A stretch of DNA of 14,652 nucleotides, from contig JAQUQK010000023.1 in assembly GCA_028716125.1 (NCBI GenBank), positions 1 through 14,652 of the forward strand. The letters run 5' to 3'. Below, piece by piece: positions 6,329 through 14,300 of the stretch (the first letter of the stretch is position 1; each line of letters begins with the position of its first letter). Under the pieces are notes generated by a model, which was not told the origin of the DNA, searched no databases, and was given only the letters and a program-made list of their open reading frames with translations. Position numbers and translations under genes: made by a program. This DNA is from Thermoplasmatota archaeon (GTDB taxonomy: Archaea > Thermoplasmatota > JAQUQK01).

Positions 6329-8039
6329 CCGTTATGCCGACAATCTGCCAATATGCCGTTCTGATTGTCTGCATTGCAGACATGTATTCGCTTGCAAGCA
6401 ATTTTTCCGGCGGCTGCGCCTTTCCGAGCGCCACGCAAGTCGCGCTTTCTACGATTTCCGAGTTGAGATAGCCCCACCCCATCTGAATCCAAGGAGTTGG
6501 CAATATTGGCGCGTTGACGCCATATGGAATGCTTCCAACGCCGATCCCATAAGTCCCATAGTCGGTTGTGTTCCAGTAAACCGCAGTGCGGTTGAGTAGG
6601 TCTCTAAACTCGCCGTTTGTTACCTTGCCATCCGAAAGCACGCCTTCGCCGGCGCCGACGACAAGCGATCCTTCTTTTATTATTCCAGTATAATTTGCGG
6701 TTCTTCTCACATTGAGGAGAATTTGCGCAGCAGTTCCCGCTGCAATCGGACACGCGAAGCTGGTTCCACTGCCAACATATTCGCCTTTCCGGTCGTTGTG
6801 TTTCGCAACGCTTGTAGTGAACTCACTTACGAAGTCCACAATCTTTGACGCCATTAATGTTTCGCCGTGCGTGTCGTTTTCAACCCCTCCTATTGATATC
6901 ACACAAGGCGGTCCGCTAAACGGATCGGTGATGCTGAGAGTCGGGTCATTGCCCGCCGCAAAGAAAATCAGCTTTTCGGTTTCTTGCGCGGCCATTATTT
7001 CTTTCCAACTGCTGTCATATATTGGGGGAAGATTAGCGGGATATCCCATACTAACGCTCAATATGTCTATCCAAGGCTGTTCCGCCGCCCATTTTACGGC
7101 GCTACCGAGAGTTCCGTATTTCCATTGAACCATTACGATGAGCGCGTCCGGGCAATTTCTTGCAATAAGCGACGAAGTAGCGGTCCCGTGGCTGCCTTCG
7201 TCTATTATCGACGACTCTTCGGGCGGGTCGGCGCGCTGGTCTATGCAAATGGCGCCGATTATGTTTGTTCCTGGAATCGTACATAACTCTCCCACGCCAA
7301 TGCCGTTCCAGAGTTTCTCGTCGGTCTTCCTGCATTCTTCATAAGTCCCGCTGAACGTCAGATCCAGCGCCCTTGCGCTCTTTGGAAAGCCCTCGATGTA
7401 TTCTGATGGATGCATCGTCATGCCGGGTCTGCGGAATATTTCATGATATGCATTTATTCCGCTGTCTATCACGGCTACGACTACGTGCGATTTTCCTCTC
7501 AAATCGACAAATTTAGGCGCGCCGGTTTCCGCTGCGGATTCCTGTTCTGAATAAATCCGTGACTCGTGATAATCCTCATAAAAAACTTTTGCAGTAATGA
7601 CGTAGCTGGTTCGCGCCACCGGCCCAGCAACACGCATATAGACGTCCCAATCTCCTGTTGATCTTTCCAGCATCGCCCGGTCCGTGAGCTCTATCTTTTC
7701 GTAGCTCCCTCCGTCCTTCTCGCTTTCGTATTTTGCTCCGTCCGGAGCGTATATTCTTATGTATAAATTGCCGTCAATGGGCAATTGGTCGGAATAATTC
7801 ATCTCCACTAGAATTCGTTCTGGTTTTAGCTGCTTGACGGGAAACGTTCCTTCGCCGACACCACCTTCCCAGCCGCCAGAAAAGAAATTTTCGAAAGAGT
7901 ATGTTTCGATGTATGGGGTTTCTTCTGATTTCTGCGTTTCCTGTATGCTATTGACGATTTCGCTGACCGAAGAAACACATCCGGAAAGCGCCGCCGTGAG
8001 CATCGCAAGCGCCGCAAATAATGCAAATCTTCTTGTCAT
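6324..8039 (-). CDS. Lipid-anchored subtilisin-family (S8) serine protease
   Basis: 571 residues from the ATG at 8039. Signal peptide 'MTRRFALFAALAMLTAALSGC' with lipobox LSGC and lipidated C21, so it should act outside the membrane. Residues about 60-155 form a beta-rich domain ('GNLYIRIYAPDG', 'STGDWDVYMRVAGP') like the neighbouring small lipoproteins; no I9-type propeptide is obvious. The catalytic domain has the full S8 set: D192 ('AVIDSGI'), H284 ('EGSHGTATSS'), oxyanion N364 ('FFAAGNDP') and S427 ('GSGTSFACP'). The D-to-H distance is 92 residues against about 32 in subtilisin, the insert carrying C236, C253 and C265. A longer frame to 8174 exists but runs through the TATA box and would bury the signal peptide. 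First gene of the lipoprotein operon. Substrate unknown; the co-encoded surface proteins are candidates. Confidence 0.93.
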   Translation of the reverse strand: MTRRFALFAALAMLTAALSGCVSSVSEIVNSIQETQKSEETPYIETYSFENFFSGGWEGGVGEGTFPVKQLKPERILVEMNYSDQLPIDGNLYIRIYAPDGAKYESEKDGGSYEKIELTDRAMLERSTGDWDVYMRVAGPVARTSYVITAKVFYEDYHESRIYSEQESAAETGAPKFVDLRGKSHVVVAVIDSGINAYHEIFRRPGMTMHPSEYIEGFPKSARALDLTFSGTYEECRKTDEKLWNGIGVGELCTIPGTNIIGAICIDQRADPPEESSIIDEGSHGTATSSLIARNCPDALIVMVQWKYGTLGSAVKWAAEQPWIDILSVSMGYPANLPPIYDSSWKEIMAAQETEKLIFFAAGNDPTLSITDPFSGPPCVISIGGVENDTHGETLMASKIVDFVSEFTTSVAKHNDRKGEYVGSGTSFACPIAAGTAAQILLNVRRTANYTGIIKEGSLVVGAGEGVLSDGKVTNGEFRDLLNRTAVYWNTTDYGTYGIGVGSIPYGVNAPILPTPWIQMGWGYLNSEIVESATCVALGKAQPPEKLLASEYMSAMQTIRTAYWQIVGITG

Positions 8040-8065
8040 GGACACTAATGAAAGTGGCTTGCCTG

Positions 8066-8073
8066 CATATAAA
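8066..8073 (-). promoter_or_regulatory. TATA box of the protease-lipoprotein operon
   Basis: The minus strand reads GTTTATATGC (box TTTATATG) about 27-34 bases before the ATG at 8039. This predicts transcription starting within about five bases of that ATG and excludes the upstream in-frame starts. The rest of the gap 8040-8244 holds only the hairpin at 8223-8241. Confidence 0.6.
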
Positions 8074-8222
8074 CAATTCTGTATTTTGTTCGAAAGGGCA
8101 GAAATTGCCCACTTCCTTTCCTGTTGATTACGATTTGTTTGGACCATCAGCCCACCTCTTATTGCTGATATCATTGATTGCTTGAATTTATGTTTTTATG
8201 GCCTACAGAAGAACATTTGTTG

Positions 8223-8241
8223 AACAAAAGCGCCTTTTGTT
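8223..8241 (-). terminator. Hairpin after the MFS-like gene, candidate terminator
   Basis: AACAAAAG (8223-8230) and CTTTTGTT (8234-8241) pair perfectly over eight bases around a CGC loop, three bases past the stop of the minus-strand membrane protein gene. The minus-strand right arm ends in TTTTGTT, a modest U-rich tail. It could equally be an RNA-processing stem. Confidence 0.4.
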
Positions 8242-8244
8242 TGC

Positions 8245-9372
8245 CTAGCGCCCTTCCTTTATTTCCTTGGCGATTTCCATGTATTCCTTTAGCTGGTCTT
8301 CCTTGCAAAGCTCGCGCCTTGGAAGGAACGTTGGCAAAAGAACTGCCGCGACAAGGCAAACCATTGCAACCATCGCCGCGCCAATCTGCGGAAGGGTTCT
8401 TGCAATCATTGCGCCAAATCCAATGAAAACGAAGGCCAGTATGGCATGGGGCGGGGCGACGGGCTTGGAGCGCCCGAGTGTCTGGTATGAATGTATTATC
8501 AGGAAAGGCATTCCTGCGATTATCGACGGCTCGAATATCGCGTTTGCAATGCTAATGCTTGCGCCTATCTGAAGCGTAAGCTGTATCGTCACCATTACTG
8601 GCAGTGCGTAAACTACCCCGCGAAGCGCTTTCTTTTTTGCCGCGACCATGTATGCAAGCGCAAAAAGTGCAATTGCCGGGCCGTAAAGTATGGAATATGT
8701 ATTTCCTTCAGGTGATGCCGAGAAGTTGTGGGAATATGCCACGCCAAACGCTGTGAACAGGGCGGCCATGTATAAATTCAATATAGTCCCGTCCCTGCCG
8801 CGAGATTTGATTACTGCGGATTTTACAGGCGCCTCTGAAACACTGGCGCGCCCTAATGCAAGAATCGCAATAAGGGATATTGCTGCCGCCGAGGCCGTTG
8901 TTGCAAGTGCGCCTGCGGCACTGTACAGCGCGGCCCATAGAATTACGCCGGCGCCAATGGCAGCGCCCGCGATTGCCGCAGTCGCCGGCTGATGCTTGTA
9001 TGAGCCGGAGCGCATTATCGACTCCGTCGCATATAGCCCTGCGGAATATGCAAGGCCAGAAGAACCAATGCCTATGACTGCAAATATGGTCGCGCCTCCG
9101 GAACCAAACGCGGATACAAGAATGGCGGTTGATGCTGCAAGCAGGCTTGCAACAAGCGCGGCCCGTATCGCGTTTTCGGTCCTTGAGAGCACGAAAAAAG
9201 CAACCGCCGAAAGCGCGGCAAATAGTGCCGGCGACGCGAAATTCACAATCTCCTTTTCCTGTACGGACAGTTTGTCTATTGCGCCTAGAAGAGGCGCTCC
9301 GCAAAGCACCAAAAATGCTGAAAAGGCGGCAAATTGTATCAGGAATGACCGTGGCCCGCTTATGTGCTCCAT
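8245..9372 (-). CDS. MFS-like 12-segment integral membrane protein
   Basis: 375 residues from the ATG at 9372; a TTG-initiated extension to 9411 would run through the promoter. About twelve hydrophobic segments in two halves, separated by a basic loop at about 175-196 ('GRASVSEAPVKSAVIKSRGR'). This is the layout of major facilitator transporters. The small-residue composition (many Ala, Gly and Ser) also fits. Polar residues inside helices are few, and the canonical MFS loop motif A is not evident, so the family call is structural. The C-terminal tail (about 351-375) is charged and cytoplasmic. It is transcribed divergently from the winged-helix/MinD pair, a common position for a transporter under a local regulator, but no operator is seen. 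Substrate unknown. Confidence 0.6.
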   Translation of the reverse strand: MEHISGPRSFLIQFAAFSAFLVLCGAPLLGAIDKLSVQEKEIVNFASPALFAALSAVAFFVLSRTENAIRAALVASLLAASTAILVSAFGSGGATIFAVIGIGSSGLAYSAGLYATESIMRSGSYKHQPATAAIAGAAIGAGVILWAALYSAAGALATTASAAAISLIAILALGRASVSEAPVKSAVIKSRGRDGTILNLYMAALFTAFGVAYSHNFSASPEGNTYSILYGPAIALFALAYMVAAKKKALRGVVYALPVMVTIQLTLQIGASISIANAIFEPSIIAGMPFLIIHSYQTLGRSKPVAPPHAILAFVFIGFGAMIARTLPQIGAAMVAMVCLVAAVLLPTFLPRRELCKEDQLKEYMEIAKEIKEGR

Positions 9373-9394
9373 CTTCAACCGGATTGAAAGCAGG

Positions 9395-9404
9395 GTAAAA
9401 AAAG
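9395..9404 (-). promoter_or_regulatory. TATA-like box for the MFS-like gene
   Basis: The minus strand reads CTTTTTTTAC, centred about 27 bases before the ATG at 9372, as expected for leaderless transcription. It lies within an 89-base divergent promoter region shared with the winged-helix gene. Confidence 0.45.
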
Positions 9405-9433
9405 TTTCCAATTTGTATGTCGAACAGAAAAAC

Positions 9434-9442
9434 GGATAAATG
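9434..9442 (+). promoter_or_regulatory. TATA-like box for the winged-helix/MinD operon
   Basis: GGATAAATG, centred about 23-24 bases before the ATG at 9462. It favours that ATG over the in-frame ATG at 9417, which lies upstream of the box. Confidence 0.4.
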
Positions 9443-9461
9443 CGTTATCCATCCCATTACC

Positions 9462-9800
9462 ATGAATGGGGAGGAGACAATACTAGCCGAGATACGCGAC
9501 ATTCTTGCGGGCATAAGCGCGAAGCTGGACAAACTTTCCGCAGGGCCGGAAAAGAAGGTAATTTCCGGGGAAATTCTCGATGCGGCGACGCTTCTTGGCC
9601 TCCCGGACCATCTGCGGAGAACCGCCATGGCAATTCACGCCGTAGGGCGCGGCACTGCCGAGGACGTTGCGAAGGAAACTGGAAACTCCCGCTCGATTGA
9701 GAGCGCGTACCTTAACCAATTGGTGCGCCAGGGATACGTGAAGCGGGAGCGCGGAAAGCTCAAGGGAGAGGCGCCAAAGAAAGTTTATTTCTACGTGTGA
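9462..9800 (+). CDS. Winged-helix DNA-binding protein with N-terminal coiled coil
   Basis: 112 residues from the ATG at 9462; the frame is open to 9417, giving a 127-residue alternative. Residues 1-26 ('ETILAEIRDILAGISAKLDKL') are a heptad-like helix for dimerisation. Residues about 48-112 form a winged helix: 'GTAEDVAKETGNSRSIESAY' gives the helix-turn-helix, 'LNQLVRQGYVKRERG' the end of the recognition helix and first wing strand, and 'KKVYFYV' the last wing strand. This resembles small archaeal MarR/ArsR-like regulators. It is followed nine bases later by the MinD/ParA-like ATPase, so the two are co-expressed. It may be a DNA-binding partner for the ATPase or a regulator of the operon and the divergent transporter; the sequence does not decide. 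Confidence 0.72.
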   Translation: MNGEETILAEIRDILAGISAKLDKLSAGPEKKVISGEILDAATLLGLPDHLRRTAMAIHAVGRGTAEDVAKETGNSRSIESAYLNQLVRQGYVKRERGKLKGEAPKKVYFYV

Positions 9801-9805
9801 GGTGA
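9799..9805 (+). promoter_or_regulatory. Strong Shine-Dalgarno of the MinD-like gene
   Basis: GAGGTGA, overlapping the TGA stop of the winged-helix gene (9798-9800) and four bases before the ATG at 9810. It is the best match to the archaeal anti-SD in the window and supports translational coupling. Confidence 0.75.
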
Positions 9806-9809
9806 AAAA

Positions 9810-10544
9810 ATGATTTCGATAGCAGTTCATTCATACAAGGGAGGCACTGGAAAGACCAACGTCTGCATCAATCTTGCGGCGCACGCGGCAATTTCAGGCA
9901 AAAAAGTCTGCATACTGGAACTTGACCTTGATGCGCCAAACCTCCACAACCTTTTCAAAAACGACAAGGGAAAATGGATAAACGATTATCTTGAAGGCAG
10001 GGTGAATCTTGACGATGTTCTCGTGGACGCTTCGCGCGCCGCCGGGAAAAAGAAAATAGAGATGAAAATTGCGCTTGCCAATCCCTCGATAGATGCAGTA
10101 AGGCGCAACATGTCAGCGGACCGGAACCAGCAATTGCTTGCGCTCAAGAGGCTAATGGCTGCCCGCCAGTCTCTGGAAAAATTCGACTACGTTTTCATAG
10201 ACACTTCGCCTGGAGTGAACTATTCTTCCATAAACGCCGTGCTTTCCGCGGATAGGATTGTGCTCATATCGCGCCCCGATACTTTCGACATTGACGGCAC
10301 AAAAAGAATGCTTTCCGAATTCTATGGAGGGCTACAGAAAAAGGCGGGTCTTGTGATAAACCGCGCAGTTGGCGAGGATGGTGGGGCCGCGGCAAAGAGC
10401 ATAGACATGCCATTGCTTTCGATAATTCCCTGCTATTGCGAGCTTGCGCACAACCGAAGCAACGGGATATTCATTGCCGACAATCCAAAACATGAATTTG
10501 CTGGCCACATTTCAAAAATTCTTGAGAGGACGCTGTTGCTTTAG
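9810..10544 (+). CDS. MinD/ParA-family P-loop ATPase
   Basis: 244 residues, the usual length. The N-terminus carries the deviant Walker A 'KGGTGKT' (10-16) with signature lysine K10 and catalytic K15, so ATP-dependent dimerisation is expected. 'LELDLDAPNLHNLF' (36-49) corresponds to switch I/A' and 'FDYVFIDTSPG' (125-135) to Walker B/switch II; 'LVINRAV' (181-187) matches the adenine-side strand where the family often has 'vvN'. MinD/ParA proteins position chromosomes, plasmids or cell-surface machines. There is no ParB or SegB gene nearby; the only partner is the winged-helix protein upstream. The C-terminal 'ISKILERTLLL' could form a short amphipathic helix but is not a clear MinD membrane-targeting sequence. 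Family confident, cellular cargo unknown. Confidence 0.88.
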   Translation: MISIAVHSYKGGTGKTNVCINLAAHAAISGKKVCILELDLDAPNLHNLFKNDKGKWINDYLEGRVNLDDVLVDASRAAGKKKIEMKIALANPSIDAVRRNMSADRNQQLLALKRLMAARQSLEKFDYVFIDTSPGVNYSSINAVLSADRIVLISRPDTFDIDGTKRMLSEFYGGLQKKAGLVINRAVGEDGGAAAKSIDMPLLSIIPCYCELAHNRSNGIFIADNPKHEFAGHISKILERTLLL

Positions 10545-10588
10545 AGCCGCGAAAATAAATTAGAAAAAGTGGAAGAATTTTCCCGGAT

Positions 10589-11344
10589 TTATACGTAAGT
10601 CGCTAAAACCTTGAAAGTGTAGGGAACATCTCCCACACTAGTATAGAGCGAGTCCGGCCCGCCAGGAAGCTGGCCTATTAGAAGAGTATATTCCCCTGCC
10701 GCCTTTGTCTTCTTTATCGCTATCTGCTCATCGGTCGTTGCCCCGGTTGAGGATGCGATTTCCTTCCCTGACGGGTCGAGGATGCGCATGTCTATGTCGG
10801 ACGCCGCGTCTACGGTTCCGGTGCCGTCAAGATCTATCTGCACCTTTGCGCCTGCCGGAAGTATTATTTTGTAAGTATAATACGACGTTCCTTCCTGCGA
10901 AACTACGGCTGCGCTTCCTGGCAGGGTCGTTACCGAGTCGCTTCCGGTTGCGAGATAGTTGACTGCGACAGTTATGTTGGCACTCTTGCCGCTAGAGTTT
11001 GCGATAACGAGATATTCGCCTGGCGCTGCGTATGTGTGGCTTGCTTCCTTTCCTGTTCCTGTCTCGCCGTCGCCGAAGCCCCATACTGCGTCAGATGCGC
11101 CTTCCGCCTTGAACTCAAACGATGGCGCGGTCTTTGTCCTTCCTGCTGGCGCCGCCCTGTTGTCTGCGGTTATGATCTCTGTAATTTCCCCGATAACTGT
11201 GGCATTGCTCCATTCGCCTCCGGCAAGCCTTGCCAATACCGCAAACTCGCCACTTGTATTGTCGTTTCCGTTTCCACCGTCAACGCACCCCGCGACTGCC
11301 GCGAGGATCATGCATCCTGCCATCAAGAAAGATATTGACTTCAT
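10589..11344 (-). CDS. Lipoprotein with PKD and PPC-like domains
   Basis: 251 residues. Signal 'MKSISFLMAGCMILAAVAGC' with lipobox VAGC and lipidated C20, then a Gly/Asn-rich linker. Residues about 62-128 are a PKD-type Ig-like domain with the hallmark 'WGFGDGETGTG' and 'HTYAAPGEYLVIANSS'. Residues about 145-251 are a PPC-like beta-sandwich: 'YYTYKIILPAGAKVQIDLDG', 'DIDMRILDPSGKEIA', 'AGEYTLLI' and 'PYTFKVLATY'. Both domains usually mediate protein or polysaccharide binding on surface and secreted proteins. It is convergent with the MinD-like gene (44-base gap) and preceded by its own TATA box. It shares domain type and anchoring with the small lipoproteins at 4522-5334, 5 kb away. No catalytic residues seen. 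Confidence 0.85.
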   Translation of the reverse strand: MKSISFLMAGCMILAAVAGCVDGGNGNDNTSGEFAVLARLAGGEWSNATVIGEITEIITADNRAAPAGRTKTAPSFEFKAEGASDAVWGFGDGETGTGKEASHTYAAPGEYLVIANSSGKSANITVAVNYLATGSDSVTTLPGSAAVVSQEGTSYYTYKIILPAGAKVQIDLDGTGTVDAASDIDMRILDPSGKEIASSTGATTDEQIAIKKTKAAGEYTLLIGQLPGGPDSLYTSVGDVPYTFKVLATYV

Positions 11345-11370
11345 GAAATCAGACCTGTAAGTGATTTGTC

Positions 11371-11380
11371 GTTTTTAAAC
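11371..11380 (-). promoter_or_regulatory. TATA-like box for the PKD lipoprotein
   Basis: The palindromic GTTTAAAAAC-type sequence on the minus strand is centred about 31 bases before the ATG at 11344, predicting a leader of only a few bases. It sits in the 50-base gap downstream of the PolD large-subunit gene. Confidence 0.5.
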
Positions 11381-11394
11381 TTTTCAGGGTGAAA

Positions 11395-14300
11395 TCAAAG
11401 AAAATCCGAAATCGTGCATTTCTTTGGCGCCGCCTGCTTTTGAAAAATGGTGTCGGCGGACTTGCGCAATAAGTTGAGGCGCTGCTGCATGTAGTTGGAA
11501 ACGCCGTACTTGTTTGCTATATGCTCCGCCATGTCGAAATACTTTTTCACAGAGCCTTCCGAGACCGTGAGGATTAGTTTGTTGCCGCATTTGCAAGTTC
11601 CAATCAGAGGGACGCGCCGGTACTTCGCGCCGCACTTCGTGCATCTTGTTTCCTGCGTGCTGAATTTCTTGAGGTTTCCAATCATGTCCGGCAGGAAGTG
11701 TTTTTCAATCACGCGCGCCGCAAGGTCTGAAGTGTCGACGCTGCGCAATTTCTCGCCGAGTCCGAATTGCGCATCCACTTTCTCCTGCATCGAGCCGAGC
11801 GTGGCATATGAGGTGCGCTTGACGCCTTCTGAAATGTCGCGGGTGTCGTGGGTGAAGCCGAATCCTTCGTATTGCTCCGGCTTTCCAAGAAGCGAGCCGA
11901 CCGTGCGCATCATTCCCTCAACTTCTTTTGGAACGACGTGGCGCAGAGTCGCTTCATAGAATTCCAATGGATACTTGAAAGAAACGTCGACGTTATGAGA
12001 TTCCTTGTCAATCTCATGCGGGTCTATGTTCGTAGCAAGAACGAGAGGCGCGTCCATCAATCCTCCGCGCGTGCTTGGAAGATACGATTTTGAGAAATTG
12101 ATTAGGCCGTCCATCAGAAGCATGAGCGCGTCTCCGTCGCCGTCGCAGTTCCTCCTCTTGCCTGTGTGATAGAACGGATGCGCATAGCACATCTGCGTGT
12201 CGGTGTATCCTATGAGGCGGCCTAGAATTCCCGCGGAAGTGTGCGGAGCAAGCCCAATTACAAGCTCGCCAACAAGGTCCTGCGGCTCCTTTGCATTGTA
12301 GAAAGCGTCCATTCCGTAGAATTTTACAAGCAGGTCATCTACGACTTTGGATGCGCTTATTAGGTATTGCCCGCAGGAAATGGATGGAATGACGTCCTGC
12401 GCCTTTAACTCGAGTATCTGGTCGTCGCGCTCAAGTTGCTCTCCTTTGTAGTCTTTTACATATCCCATCTGGCGCAACTTTGCAACAGGCACTCCAATTT
12501 CGCGCGGCCTGAAATGTGTGAGCGGTGCATCCGTCATGTCGAAGCGCGCAGTGCCGTCCTTGAAAGTGTGTATTTTGTGTCTGGCGCGGATTATCCCCTT
12601 TTCAATAGGCTCCACGGCCTTTCCGTCGGAAATTACCCCTTTGACCCCTTTGATGTCGTCGCACTTGTATCCAACGACCGCTTCGGCGCGCGCCACTTCC
12701 TCCTTCAGGTTTTGCGGAAGGTCAACCATCTTCTGTCCTGAGGGAACGGTGTGTCCGCCGCAGCGGCATTTGTATTTGTAAGTCATAGTGCCGCACTGCT
12801 GGCACTTGCGCATTCCAATTTCTACTTTGAAAGGCTTGTCCATGCTTGATTTTGCTTCAATCGCCTCAAGCTTTTCGTTGCCCGCTCCCTGTTCTTCAAG
12901 CGCTTCCAATGCATTGTAAAGAAGGCGCTGAGGGCCGCCGAGATTTCCAACAGGGAAGAGTATGTGCGGGGCGGGCTTCATCATTCTCGCAGATGCCTTT
13001 TCCGGCCTGCCCATCCTTCCGCCGATTCTGTAAATTCCGCGCGCCCTCGTGTCGACGCCAGAAAGCAGATTTACGAGCTGGAGCGTGCTCACCGTCGGGA
13101 AAATCAATTTGTCGCTTGGAGGCGGGCTCCATGTGTCAAAATTCTGGAAGTGCTCTGTTTTCACGATTGCATCGCCAGAAAGGTCAAGGCCGCATCCGCG
13201 GATAAGCGGGTATGAATATCGTTCAGAAATGAGAAGTGAGTTTGGCCCGGCTTCGTGCAAAGCGCAGAGTTCGATTAGCGTGTTTTTTGATTCAATATCG
13301 GAAGGAAGCCACAACCGTCCGTTCTCAATTTTTCCGTTCGCAAGAATGAAATCGGCAAGCTTGCGCAACTCTTCTTTTGAGACGTCGTGCCAGAACAAAA
13401 GGAATTTCGAATGCAACGGAGTTTGGTATTTCTCGGCGATTGAAAATACAGTTTTGGCGTCGAGATTGCCGCCGTTGTCGGCAAGAACGTCCGCGAATTT
13501 CTTGCCTGTCTTTTTCTCGAACTCCATCTCAAACCATTCTATGCAGTACGGGCTGTCCACGAGGTTTTTGTTGTTTTCGGCGAATTCTCCAAACGGAACG
13601 AGAAGTTCGCCCATGTCTATAATGCGCTTTACCTCTTTTGAAAGTTTCTTTGCCTGCTCGGTCGTGTCAAGCTGGACAAGGTCGCCGTTTTTCAAAAGGA
13701 CTATTGGCGCATCTATCTCGTCGCAGGGCGTTGCAATCGTCGCCTTGCCAGGGCGCTCGATTGCGATTTGCGTGCCTACGGCGATGAAATCGTCAAGAAT
13801 GAACATTAATGATGGATGCAAGGCAGTTGATGCAATTCCTGCCGTTCTTGCCCTGCCGTAACGTAGGCGCAAGCCGCCTTTTTTGGACGGATGCGCCAGA
13901 ATTGGTCGCCCGGCAAGCGTCTTTTCGAGATATTTGTCTGATGGCTTTATGACGACCGGGCCTGTGTCTCCTTTGCCTTTTGCAACGAAGCGATCTATAA
14001 ATTCCCAGCCGCCGATGCCAAGTTTCTTGACGTGCTTTTGCACCTTTGGCGCCTTCAGGCAAAGGCCTTCTGCGATGACAAGGCACGCGCCTCCGCGTAT
14101 GCCGTTCGTTTCAATTCTCGGCTGGTCGCGATAGCCTGAAACTTCAACGCCCCTTTCCGTGGCTTCGCCTGTAATCATTATCGGGCATCCCTTCGCAATG
14201 GATTCTATTTCCTCGGAATTCGGAGTGTACTGGAGATGCTGCGCCTGCTTGTATGCCGGGATTTCTTCCTTTAATCGCTCGGTTTCCTCAAAAGTCGCAA

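Noticed and set aside
8040..8174. 45-residue N-terminal extension of the protease reading frame
   Set aside because: It spans the TATA box at 8066-8073 and would place the lipoprotein signal peptide internally; the ATG at 8039 fits promoter and signal.
8708..9628. 306-codon minus-strand frame overlapping the MFS-like and winged-helix genes
   Set aside because: Its product is a Cys/Arg-rich shadow sequence, and it crosses a divergent promoter region and two better supported genes.
10545..10588. Short GGAA/TTCC inverted repeat between convergent genes as a bidirectional terminator
   Set aside because: Only a four-base stem; not distinguishable from chance.
13049..13861. 270-codon plus-strand open frame opposite DP2
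   Set aside because: Antisense to a strongly conserved polymerase region; its protein is Ser/Arg-rich with no domain and no start signals.
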